The notes under the pieces are model-generated. The model was not told the origin of the DNA. It saw only the letters and a program-made list of their open reading frames with translations, and did no database searches. Below, piece by piece: positions 1 through 5,931 of a stretch of 13,066 nt of DNA. The stretch's first letter is position 1, and the number at the start of each line of letters is the position of its first letter. This DNA is from Anaerolineae bacterium (GTDB lineage: Bacteria; Chloroflexota; Anaerolineae; Anaerolineales; Villigracilaceae): assembly GCA_003694975.1 (NCBI GenBank), contig RFJH01000244.1, forward strand, positions 1-13,066, written 5' to 3'. A program made the translations under genes and the position numbers.

Positions 1-287
1 CTGCCACGACCGGCCTCTCTTCCCACGAGGGCATCCTGATCGGCGCGGGCGCGCTGGGCGTGGTGCTGGTCCTCGCCGGCGTGTGGCTCTACCTGCGCGA
101 CCGCAGCCGTCTGGAAAAGGAGGAGGGCGAAGAAGCCGACCTTGAGGATCCCGACGAGGTGATGGATGCCATCATTGCTCTGGATGACCTCCACCGCGCC
201 GGCGAACTCGGCGATGAGGCCTATCGTGCCCGTCGCGCCGAGTTGAAAGAGAAATTGCGCCGCCTGCTTCAGGAAGAGCAAGAGTAA
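1..287 (+). CDS. C-terminal part of a single-pass membrane protein upstream of ccmA (partial)
   Basis: The reading frame is open from base 3 to the TAA at 285-287, so the gene starts left of the window. About 94 residues are visible. They hold one hydrophobic segment (roughly codons 11-30, GILIGAGALGVVLVLAG) followed by the basic stop-transfer run RDRSR. This predicts an outside N-terminus and a cytoplasmic C-terminus. The tail is acidic, then forms a short helical module (IALDDLHRAGELGDEAYRAR) ending in a K/R/E-rich helix. That module resembles the SHOCT-like or CcmI-like tails found after membrane anchors, but the match is by eye. It lies 3 bases before ccmA, so it is probably the upstream member of the same operon and may serve cytochrome c maturation. 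The N-terminal domain that would define its function is not visible. The GTG at 60 is an unlikely start because it would cut the membrane segment. Confidence 0.7.
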   Translation, partial: ATTGLSSHEGILIGAGALGVVLVLAGVWLYLRDRSRLEKEEGEEADLEDPDEVMDAIIALDDLHRAGELGDEAYRARRAELKEKLRRLLQEEQE

Positions 288-290
288 GCC

Positions 291-995
291 ATGACGATGA
301 TCGAAGTCAACAAACTGGTGAAACGCTTTGGCCTGAAGACCGTGTTGCGTGGGATTGACTTTCGCGTGGAGCGCGGGGAGTTCGTTGCCCTGTTGGGGCC
401 GAACGGCGCCGGAAAGACCACCTTCCTGCGCATCCTGGCCTCCCTCTCGCGCCCCTCGATGGGCGAAGTGCGCATCGCCGGATACCGCCTGCCTTCGCAG
501 GCCTCCGCCGTCCGGCGCAGGTTGGGCGTGGTCTCCCATCAGCCGTTGCTCTACGGCGACCTGAGCGCCGAGGAGAACCTGCGTTTCTACGGACGGATGT
601 ACGCCCTCGACAATCTCGACCGGCGCATTGACGAGGTGCTGGAAATGGTCGGCCTGGCGGCGCGTCGTCGCGACCTGGTGCGTACCTTTTCACGCGGGAT
701 GCAGCAGCGCCTCGCCATCGGTCGCGCCGTCCTCCACGATCCGGACGTCTTGCTCCTCGATGAGCCGCACACCGGTCTGGATCAGGATGCCTGCGCCATG
801 CTCGATCACGTCCTGCGCGATGTCGCCTCTCGTGGGCGTACCGTGGTGATGACCTCCCACGACCTGGCGCGTGCCGAAGACCTGGCCTCCCGCTTTGACA
901 TCCTCTCGCGCGGCCTCATTGTCGCATCTGCGCCGCGCCATGCGTTGCGAGAGGGCAACCTGCTCGATTTCTATCGCCGGGCACTGGAAAACTGA
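291..995 (+). CDS. ccmA: CcmA, ATP-binding subunit of the haem exporter ABC complex
   Basis: This 234-residue ABC ATPase powers the CcmABCD complex, which releases holo-CcmE during system I cytochrome c maturation on the inner face of the membrane. All ABC motifs are visible: Walker A GPNGAGKTT at 36-44, Q-loop Q84 in SHQP, signature FSRGMQQR at 133-140, Walker B VLLLDEPHTGLD at 153-164 and the switch histidine H190. The length is close to that of typical CcmA (about 200-230). The identity rests mainly on context, since ccmB and ccmC follow at once; the ATPase alone could belong to other small ABC exporters. The start at ATG 291 comes three bases after the upstream stop, and an in-frame ATG at 297 is an equal alternative. 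The Shine-Dalgarno sequence is weak (GGAAGAG inside the upstream gene), which suggests translational coupling. Confidence 0.9.
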   Translation: MTMIEVNKLVKRFGLKTVLRGIDFRVERGEFVALLGPNGAGKTTFLRILASLSRPSMGEVRIAGYRLPSQASAVRRRLGVVSHQPLLYGDLSAEENLRFYGRMYALDNLDRRIDEVLEMVGLAARRRDLVRTFSRGMQQRLAIGRAVLHDPDVLLLDEPHTGLDQDACAMLDHVLRDVASRGRTVVMTSHDLARAEDLASRFDILSRGLIVASAPRHALREGNLLDFYRRALEN

Positions 996-996
996 C

Positions 997-1710
997 ATGG
1001 ACGACCTTCCCATTGAGAAAAGCGGTCCCTCGCCGTTCGCCCGTTTCCTGCGTGCTATCGCCGCCGTGGTGTGGAAGGACTTAGCCGCCGAGTTCCGCTC
1101 GCGTGAACTCCTCTCGGCGATGCTGGTCTTCTCCTTGCTGGTCATCCTGATTTTCAACTTCGCCCTTGAACTGAACGTCAAAGAACGCCGGGATGTGACC
1201 TCCGGGGTGCTCTGGGCTACGTTCGCCTTTGCGGGCACCCTCGGCCTGAACCGCTCGATGGCCGTGGAGAAAGACCGGGGCTGCCTGGATGGCCTGCTCC
1301 TGGCGCCTGTGGACCGCGCCGCGATTTACTTCGGCAAGGCGCTCAGCAACCTGGCTTTCATGCTCATCGTGGAGGCCGTCGTCCTTCCGGTGTATAGCGT
1401 GCTGTACAACGTCAACCTGTTCAGGCCCGGCTTGCTGATGGTGATTCTGCTTGGCTCGGTGGGCTACATTGCCGTCGGCACATTGCTTTCCACCATGTCC
1501 GTGCAGACGCGCACACGCGAGATCCTTCTGCCCATTCTGCTCTTCCCGGTCGTCATCCCGATACTGATTGCAGCGGTCAAAGCCAGTGGAGGCTACCTGA
1601 ACAACCTCGGCATGGAGGAGATTTTGCCCTGGCTCAATCTGCTGATTGCCTACGATGTTATCTTCACAGCCATTGCCTTCATGGTCTTCGATTACGTAGT
1701 GGAAGAGTAA
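997..1710 (+). CDS. ccmB: CcmB, membrane subunit of the haem exporter
   Basis: A 237-residue integral membrane protein, slightly longer than Escherichia coli CcmB (220). I see about six hydrophobic segments near residues 41-58, 71-88, 115-140, 146-167, 176-196 and 211-231. Between the second and third lies the cytoplasmic loop EKDRGCLDGLLLAPVDR (91-107), which corresponds to the conserved E-x-(E/D)-x-(G/R) region of CcmB. It pairs with CcmA in the Ccm ABC complex. I chose ATG 997, one base after the ccmA stop. The frame is open upstream, back to 871, but that stretch lies inside ccmA and encodes an arginine-rich shadow peptide without family character. The N-terminus carries about 20 extra polar residues before the WKDLAAEFRSRE motif that normally opens the family. 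Confidence 0.9.
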   Translation: MDDLPIEKSGPSPFARFLRAIAAVVWKDLAAEFRSRELLSAMLVFSLLVILIFNFALELNVKERRDVTSGVLWATFAFAGTLGLNRSMAVEKDRGCLDGLLLAPVDRAAIYFGKALSNLAFMLIVEAVVLPVYSVLYNVNLFRPGLLMVILLGSVGYIAVGTLLSTMSVQTRTREILLPILLFPVVIPILIAAVKASGGYLNNLGMEEILPWLNLLIAYDVIFTAIAFMVFDYVVEE

Positions 1711-1747
1711 GGATGGGAGTTGAGATTAATTGATTGGAGATCGAGAG

Positions 1748-2446
1748 ATGAACGCTAAACCACGTGCTTTGCTTATCCTGGATGTTCTTTCGGCCTTGTT
1801 GCTCGCGGCCGCGACGTACCTGGCGCTGATCTACGCGCCGCTGGAGGCCGTCATGGGCGCGGTGCAACGGGTGTTCTACTTCCACGTCGCCAGTGCCTGG
1901 ATCGGCATGCTGGGCTTCCTCGCTGCCGGCGTGGCGGGCATCGCTTACCTACGCACCCAAAACCTGCGCTGGGACATCGTCGAGGTCGCGGCGGTAGAGA
2001 TCAGCCTGGTTTTCTTCTTCATCGCCATCGTCCTGGGTTCGATCTGGGCGCGCCCGGTCTGGAACACATGGTGGACATGGGACCCCCGCCTGACCACTGC
2101 GGCCATCACCGAATTGATTTACATCGCCTACCTGATGCTGCGCCAGGGCATTGAAGATCCCAACCGACGGGCACGCTTTGGCGCGGTCTATACGCTTGTT
2201 GGTGCGGTGAGTGTCCCGATTACCTTCATGGCGATTCGCCTTTTCCGCACCATTCACCCTGTGGTCATCGGTTCTCAGAGTGCGGAGGCGCAGGGTGGCT
2301 TCAACATGACGGCGGATATGAAAGTGGCCTTTTTCTTTGCCCTGTTCGCTTTCACCGTCATCTTCGCCGACCTGCTCTGGAACCGCATCCGTCTGGGCCA
2401 TCTGGCGCAAGAAGTTGAACAACGGAAACTCAAGGTGATGCAATGA
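1748..2446 (+). CDS. ccmC: CcmC, haem-handling membrane protein
   Basis: A 232-residue member of the haem-handling protein family (CcmC/CcmF/CcsA), which presents haem to the chaperone CcmE on the outer face of the membrane. The tryptophan-rich haem-binding motif is present as WNTWWTWDPRLT at 105-116. The two expected axial histidines are there: H46 in FYFHVASAW and H170 in RTIHP. About six membrane segments are visible, matching the family. The start is ATG 1748 because GGAGA lies 7 bases upstream; a TTG at 1730 in the same frame would bury this ribosome binding site. A gap of 37 bases separates it from ccmB, the only real gap inside the cluster. The C-terminal helix is charged (LAQEVEQRKLK) and its stop overlaps the next start. 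Confidence 0.93.
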   Translation: MNAKPRALLILDVLSALLLAAATYLALIYAPLEAVMGAVQRVFYFHVASAWIGMLGFLAAGVAGIAYLRTQNLRWDIVEVAAVEISLVFFFIAIVLGSIWARPVWNTWWTWDPRLTTAAITELIYIAYLMLRQGIEDPNRRARFGAVYTLVGAVSVPITFMAIRLFRTIHPVVIGSQSAEAQGGFNMTADMKVAFFFALFAFTVIFADLLWNRIRLGHLAQEVEQRKLKVMQ

Positions 2447-2619
2447 ACGGACTATTCCTCCTCCAACCCCCGCCGGATACTTCGGCCTACATGATTGCCG
2501 GCTATGCCATTTTCTTCACGGTCCTGGTGATTTACCTGCTCAGCCTCTTCCTGCGCTGGCAAAACCTGCGCCGCGACCTGAGCATCCTGGAAGACCTTGA
2601 AGACGAGAGCAAGCGCTGA
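2443..2619 (+). CDS. ccmD: CcmD-like small membrane protein
   Basis: A 58-residue protein whose ATG overlaps the ccmC stop in an ATGA arrangement. It begins MNGLFLLQPPPDTSAYMIAG, has one hydrophobic helix (about residues 17-37, ending IYLLSLFLRW), then a polar helix LRRDLSILEDLEDESKR. This layout (short outer N-terminus, single membrane segment, charged cytoplasmic tail) and its place just after ccmC are those of CcmD, the small stabilising subunit of the CcmABC complex. CcmD is very poorly conserved in sequence, so the call depends on size, topology and position. It is the last gene before a strong hairpin. No ccmE, ccmF, ccmG or ccmH follows in the window. Confidence 0.75.
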   Translation: MNGLFLLQPPPDTSAYMIAGYAIFFTVLVIYLLSLFLRWQNLRRDLSILEDLEDESKR

Positions 2620-2636
2620 GCCTCGATGAATAGAAA

Positions 2637-2674
2637 GCGACCCCGCTCTCGTGTTCGCTCCGAAGCGGGGTCGC
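2637..2674. terminator. Bidirectional hairpin terminator between ccmD and tlyA
   Basis: A perfect 11-base inverted repeat, GCGACCCCGCT at 2637-2647 and AGCGGGGTCGC at 2664-2674, encloses a 16-base loop. It lies 18 bases after the ccmD stop and 12 bases before the tlyA stop on the other strand. The flanks are CTGTTT on the plus strand and TTTCTATT when read on the minus strand, so both sides have a modest T tract. A shared terminator for two convergent units is the simplest reading. Confidence 0.75.
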
Positions 2675-2686
2675 CTGTTTACCCGC

Positions 2687-3472
2687 TCATTCCTTTTCCC
2701 CGATCACCGCGTTCACGGCGGCTTCGACGTCCATTTCATCACCCTGCAACCCCCACCAGGCCAGGAACTCCACGTTCCCCTTCGGCCCCAGCAATGGGCT
2801 GCGGATCAGCCCTTGCAGGCGGAGGCCCTCTTCTCGCGCAAACGTCAGCACCTCGCGCAGCACGCGGCGGTGGATTTCGGGGTCACGAACCACCCCCTTC
2901 CCTCGCGAGACCTCCGCACGCCCGGCCTCGAACTGGGGCTTGATGAGGGCGATGATTTCTCCCTCACCCCACCCCTTCACCACCGGCAGCAACACTTTGA
3001 GCGAGATGAACGAGGCGTCCACCGTGACCAGAGAGACCGCCTCCGGCAGCGATTCCAGGTAGCGCGCGTTGGTCTCCTCCATGACAACGACGCGCGGGTC
3101 ACGGCGCAACTTCCAGTGCAGAATGCCCTTCCCCACGTCAATGGCATAGACTCGCGCCGCGCCGTGCTGCAACAGGCAGTCTGTGAACCCGCCGGTCGAG
3201 GCCCCCACGTCCGCGCAGACGCGGCCGCGCACGTCCACGCGGAAGGCCTCCAGGGCGGCCTCCAGTTTCTCGCCACCGCGCGAGACGAAGCGTGGGCCGG
3301 GGTCGAGGGTCAGAGTCACGCCCGGGTCCACGCGCGAGGCGGGCTTGAGGACCACCTGTCCGTCCACGCGCACGCGTCCGGCCATGATCAGGCGTTGTGC
3401 CTGTGCGCGGCTCTCGGCCAGTCCGCACTCGAAAAGCAAAAGGTCAAGACGAGTCTTTTTTGGCGAGGCCAT
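2687..3472 (-). CDS. tlyA: TlyA-family rRNA 2'-O-methyltransferase (S4 + FtsJ domains)
   Basis: A 261-residue protein close in length to Mycobacterium tuberculosis TlyA (268), which methylates cytidine 2'-OH groups in 16S and/or 23S rRNA. Residues 7-60 form an S4 RNA-binding domain (RLDLLLFECGLAESRAQAQR). The linker RFVSRGGEKL at 61-70 joins it to an FtsJ-type methylase with the SAM site ADVGASTGGFTD at 87-98. The catalytic K-D-K-E set can be placed at K69, D152, K178 and E235 (KGNVEFLAWW). The older name haemolysin A is misleading; nothing here suggests a toxin. The gene is monocistronic, divergent from the UbiA gene and convergent with ccmD. No good Shine-Dalgarno sequence precedes ATG 3472; GTAAAT ends 4 bases before it, a weak hint of leaderless transcription. 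Confidence 0.92.
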   Translation of the reverse strand: MASPKKTRLDLLLFECGLAESRAQAQRLIMAGRVRVDGQVVLKPASRVDPGVTLTLDPGPRFVSRGGEKLEAALEAFRVDVRGRVCADVGASTGGFTDCLLQHGAARVYAIDVGKGILHWKLRRDPRVVVMEETNARYLESLPEAVSLVTVDASFISLKVLLPVVKGWGEGEIIALIKPQFEAGRAEVSRGKGVVRDPEIHRRVLREVLTFAREEGLRLQGLIRSPLLGPKGNVEFLAWWGLQGDEMDVEAAVNAVIGEKE

Positions 3473-3567
3473 CGGGATTTACAAAATCCTTACCTGTGGG
3501 TGATAGACCGTTCACACGGCGCGAGTAGAATAAGCAAAGAATTCATTTATATTGTACCGCCATCGGG

Positions 3568-3573
3568 TAAAAT
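3568..3573 (+). promoter_or_regulatory. Leaderless-type -10 box for the UbiA/mevalonate kinase operon
   Basis: TAAAAT ends 6 bases before the ATG at 3580, in the AT-richest part of the 107-base divergent gap (GAATTCATTTATATTGTACC lies just upstream). No Shine-Dalgarno sequence precedes the ATG. A -10 box at this distance would put the transcription start on or next to the A of the start codon, giving a leaderless mRNA. I see no convincing -35 box at 16-18 bases. This is a reading by eye, supported by the similar arrangement before ricT. Confidence 0.5.
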
Positions 3574-3579
3574 AGCCCC

Positions 3580-4449
3580 ATGTTTCGAGCCTTGCTCAAG
3601 ACCATGCGCCCCAGGCAGTGGGCGAAGAACGTCTTCATTTTCGCCGCCCTGGTCTTCGACCGCCAGTTGACGCGGCCGGGGGCGGTGCTGCACACCGTGC
3701 TCGGCGCCGTGGCGTTCAGCCTGATCGCCGGCGTGGTGTACATCGTCAACGACATCGCCGATATCGAGGCCGACCGGCAGCACCCTACCAAGCGACGCCG
3801 TCCCATCGCTGCCGGGCAATTGCCCATCCCCGTCGCCTGGGGCGCGGCCATCGCGTTGCTCGTCATTGCCTTTCCCCTTGCCCTGTGGCTCTCGCGCGCT
3901 TTTGCCCTGATCGTCCTGATCTACCTCGTCCTCAACCTGGCCTATTCCAAGTGGCTCAAGCACATTGTGCTGCTCGATATCATTATCCTGGCCTCGTTCT
4001 ACGTCATCCGCGTTGCGGCGGGTGTGGCGCTGATCAAAGTAGAACGCTTCTCGCCCTGGCTTTACATCTTCACCACCTTCCTCGCCCTCCTCATCGGTGC
4101 GGGCAAACGGCGCGCCGAACTGGCGCAACTGGCGACGAACGCCAACGTCCACCGCCGCGTGCTGGACGGTTATACCCTTGGCTTCCTCGACCAGGTCATC
4201 ACCCTGGCTGCCGGCATGACCGTCATCACCTACAGCCTGTATTCTTTCTCCGCCCCGAACCTGCCTCCGAACCACGCCATGATGTTGACCATCCCCTTCG
4301 TCATCTACGGCGTGTTGCGTTACCAGTACCTCTTGCAAGTCAAAGAAATCGGCGGCGCGCCGGAGGACATCGTCCTCACCGACCGCCCCCTGCAAATCGC
4401 CGTCGCTCTCTACGGCCTGGCCGTCCTGACGATTTTCTACTTCTCCTGA
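3580..4449 (+). CDS. UbiA-family polyprenyl-phosphate phosphoribosyltransferase-like membrane protein
   Basis: A 289-residue multi-spanning membrane protein of the UbiA superfamily. The first Asp-rich, Mg-binding motif is NDIADIEADRQHPTKRRRPI (57-76, with N57, D58, D61 and D65). The following IAAG and the stretch YSKWLKHIVLLD (122-133) are the form seen in decaprenyl-phosphate phosphoribosyltransferases (mycobacterial Rv3806c type). These move phosphoribose from PRPP to a polyprenyl phosphate, the first step towards polyprenyl-phospho-arabinose. The second motif region is near GKRRAEL (175-181) and LDGYTLGFLDQ (195-205). About eight to nine hydrophobic segments are visible. Substrate choice is inferred from these motifs; a quinone or haem prenyltransferase is less likely. 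The stop overlaps the mevalonate kinase start by 4 bases (ATGA), so the two genes are coupled. Confidence 0.82.
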   Translation: MFRALLKTMRPRQWAKNVFIFAALVFDRQLTRPGAVLHTVLGAVAFSLIAGVVYIVNDIADIEADRQHPTKRRRPIAAGQLPIPVAWGAAIALLVIAFPLALWLSRAFALIVLIYLVLNLAYSKWLKHIVLLDIIILASFYVIRVAAGVALIKVERFSPWLYIFTTFLALLIGAGKRRAELAQLATNANVHRRVLDGYTLGFLDQVITLAAGMTVITYSLYSFSAPNLPPNHAMMLTIPFVIYGVLRYQYLLQVKEIGGAPEDIVLTDRPLQIAVALYGLAVLTIFYFS

Positions 4450-5423
4450 TGACCACCGCGACCGCTCCCGGAAAAATCATCCTCTTCGGCGAACACGCCG
4501 TCGTCTACGGGCAACCGGCCATCGCCGTGCCGGTGACACAGGTGCAGGCAAAGGTGGACGTGGACGATTCGCCGCGCCCCGGCGTGTGGGTCCACGCCCC
4601 GGACGTGAACCTGCACGAGGAACTCTCCCGCCTCGCTCCCGGACACCCGCTGGGTGAGGCCATCCGGAGCGTGTTCTCCGCCCTGAGAGTTCCTCCTCCC
4701 TCCTCCGCCGATAGGAAGGAGGTGAACGGTAAGGGTGGTCTCGCCATCACCATCACATCCACCATCCCCGTCGCCTCGGGGCTTGGCTCCGGCGCGGCGG
4801 TCTCTGTGGCGTTGATCCGCTCCCTGAGCGCCCACCTGGGGCACCCCCTGCCCGATGAGCAGGTCAGCGCGCTGACCTACGAGGTGGAGAAAATCCACCA
4901 CGGCACCCCCTCCGGCATAGATAACACCGTCGTGACCTATGCCAAGCCGGTCTACTTCGTGCGCGGCAGGGACGGGGAGCCGCCGACCATCGAGGTCTTT
5001 CCCATCGCGCGACCGTTCACCATCGTCATCGGGGATACCGGCCTCCCCGCGCCGACAAAGGAGGCCGTCGCCGACGTGCGCCGCCTGTGGGAGGCGGACC
5101 GGACGCGGATGGAGCGGCTCTTTGCGGCCATCGGGAGCATCGTCCGCGCGGCGCGGCAGGCCATCGAGGAAGGACATCCGGAACGCCTCGGCCCCCTGAT
5201 GGACGAGAACCACGCCCTCTTGCAGGAGATGACCGTCTCTTCGCCGGAACTGGATCGTCTGGTGGAAGCCGCGCGCCGGGCCGGCGCGTTGGGAGCGAAA
5301 CTCTCCGGCGGTGGGCGCGGCGGGAACATGATTGCTCTGGTGGAAGGGGGAAGCGCCTCCCGCGTTGCCAACGCGCTGCGCGAGGCCGGAGCGCAAAGGG
5401 GGATTGTTACCACGGTCGGGTAA
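4449..5423 (+). CDS. mvk: Mevalonate kinase (GHMP kinase)
   Basis: A 324-residue GHMP kinase that phosphorylates mevalonate at O5 in the mevalonate route to isopentenyl diphosphate. Motif 1 is APGKIILFGEHAVVYG at 6-21. The ATP loop is PVASGLGSGAAVS at 107-119. The catalytic aspartate is D158 in HGTPSGID. Motif 3 is KLSGGGRGGNM at 284-294. These are the mevalonate kinase forms rather than galactokinase or homoserine kinase forms. The ATG at 4449 overlaps the UbiA stop and sits directly before motif 1, so no longer N-terminus is needed, although the frame is open far upstream. Residues about 81-97 (VPPPSSADRKEVNGKGG) are a polar loop. Mevalonate pathways, including a phosphomevalonate decarboxylase / isopentenyl phosphate kinase variant, are known in some Chloroflexota; no other pathway gene is in the window. 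Confidence 0.92.
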   Translation: MTTATAPGKIILFGEHAVVYGQPAIAVPVTQVQAKVDVDDSPRPGVWVHAPDVNLHEELSRLAPGHPLGEAIRSVFSALRVPPPSSADRKEVNGKGGLAITITSTIPVASGLGSGAAVSVALIRSLSAHLGHPLPDEQVSALTYEVEKIHHGTPSGIDNTVVTYAKPVYFVRGRDGEPPTIEVFPIARPFTIVIGDTGLPAPTKEAVADVRRLWEADRTRMERLFAAIGSIVRAARQAIEEGHPERLGPLMDENHALLQEMTVSSPELDRLVEAARRAGALGAKLSGGGRGGNMIALVEGGSASRVANALREAGAQRGIVTTVG

Positions 5424-5442
5424 GCGCCAGTCTGTAGAAATT

Positions 5443-5509
5443 CCATCGGCGTTGGTGGCCCTGTACGGGGTCCGCCCGGATAGGGGTGAGCGATGGCCTT
5501 TTTCTTTTT
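5443..5509 (+). terminator. Probable branched terminator after mvk
   Basis: Outer arms CCATCG (5443-5448) and CGATGG (5491-5496) are complementary. They enclose two small GC stems: GGCCC (5458-5462) with GGGGTC (one G-T pair), and CCC ggata GGG near 5475-5485. The structure is followed at once by CC and TTTTTCTTTTT at 5499-5509. The T tract and its position 20-85 bases after the mvk stop support intrinsic termination. The multi-stem form is unusual for a terminator, so a structured regulatory element is an alternative. Confidence 0.5.
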
Positions 5510-5583
5510 GAGCGAAGCGCCGCGCAGTGTGGGGAAATTTTGCCGCCGATATCTCGTGAGAACGCGCTGAGGATGATTGTCAC

Positions 5584-5612
5584 TTGGCGGAAGAGGCGTT
5601 TCAGGATATAAA
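5584..5612 (+). promoter_or_regulatory. Candidate sigma-70-type promoter for feoAB
   Basis: TTGGCG (5584-5589, four of six matches to TTGACA) and TATAAA (5607-5612, five of six matches to TATAAT) are 17 bases apart. Transcription would start near 5619, giving a leader of about 85 bases before the feoA ATG at 5704. It lies downstream of the putative mvk terminator, which fits an independent feo unit. I see no clear Fur or DtxR/IdeR consensus overlapping it. Confidence 0.5.
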
Positions 5613-5623
5613 TGGTCTGGTAA

Positions 5624-5673
5624 TTGCTGTTTGCAGCAAGAGAAGCCATGCGACTCTGGCAAAGCCAGAGTCG
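5624..5673 (+). promoter_or_regulatory. Two hairpins in the feoAB leader
   Basis: The first inverted repeat is TTGCTG (5624-5629) with CAGCAA (5634-5639) around TTTG. The second is a perfect 10-base repeat, CGACTCTGGC (5651-5660) and GCCAGAGTCG (5664-5673), around AAA. The second stem ends 19 bases before the GGAAGG ribosome binding site of feoA. No T tract follows, so it is not a standard terminator. It could stabilise or regulate the leader RNA, and the first repeat could instead be a repressor site near the start of transcription. The function is inferred; the symmetry is plain in the sequence. Confidence 0.5.
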
Positions 5674-5703
5674 GTGGTACCTTATACGGGTTGGAAGGTG
5701 CTC

Positions 5704-5931
5704 ATGCGTTTGAGCGAGGTGACACAGGGAACCTGGGTTCGAGTAGTGGGTTTCGAGGGGGGCCAAGGACTGCGCGCCAGGTTGACCCAGCATGGTATTT
5801 ATCCGGGGGACCGTCTGCGCGTTTTGCGCGTGGCGCCTCTGGGAGGGCCGTTTCTGGTGGAGGCCAATGGGCGTGAGGTCGCTCTGGGGCAGGGGGTGGC
5901 GGCGAAGGTCCTTGTGGAGGTCGAGCCATGA
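5704..5931 (+). CDS. feoA: FeoA, SH3-like accessory protein of ferrous iron uptake
   Basis: A 75-residue protein matching the usual FeoA size (about 75-85). It opens MRLSEVTQGTWVRVVGF and contains the family core RARLTQHGIYPGDRLRVLRV, then GGPFLVEANGREVALGQGVA, a small beta-barrel of SH3 type. FeoA is cytoplasmic and is thought to act with FeoB. The start at 5704 has GGAAGG at 5693-5698, 5 bases upstream. The frame stays open to a TTG at 5584, but the extra 40 residues resemble no FeoA and would overlap the candidate promoter and leader hairpins. The stop overlaps the feoB ATG (ATGA). Confidence 0.9.
   Translation: MRLSEVTQGTWVRVVGFEGGQGLRARLTQHGIYPGDRLRVLRVAPLGGPFLVEANGREVALGQGVAAKVLVEVEP

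Noticed and set aside
871..996. Upstream start of ccmB inside ccmA
   Set aside because: It would overlap ccmA by 125 bases with a non-family peptide; ATG 997 lies one base after the ccmA stop.
2687..3472. Haemolysin toxin reading of TlyA
   Set aside because: The S4 plus FtsJ layout and the K-D-K-E residues mark an rRNA methylase; the toxin name is historical.
3618..4448. An N-terminal extension of mevalonate kinase of about 277 residues
   Set aside because: The stretch is an out-of-frame His/Pro/Arg-rich shadow of the UbiA gene; the kinase motif 1 begins right after ATG 4449.
4714..4728. Strong internal Shine-Dalgarno-like AGGAAGGAGG within mvk
   Set aside because: No in-frame start codon follows at a suitable distance, and the ATP-binding motif downstream belongs to the full-length enzyme.
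5584..5703. A 115-residue FeoA starting at TTG 5584
   Set aside because: The added residues resemble no FeoA and overlap the candidate promoter and hairpins; ATG 5704 has a ribosome binding site and gives the normal length.
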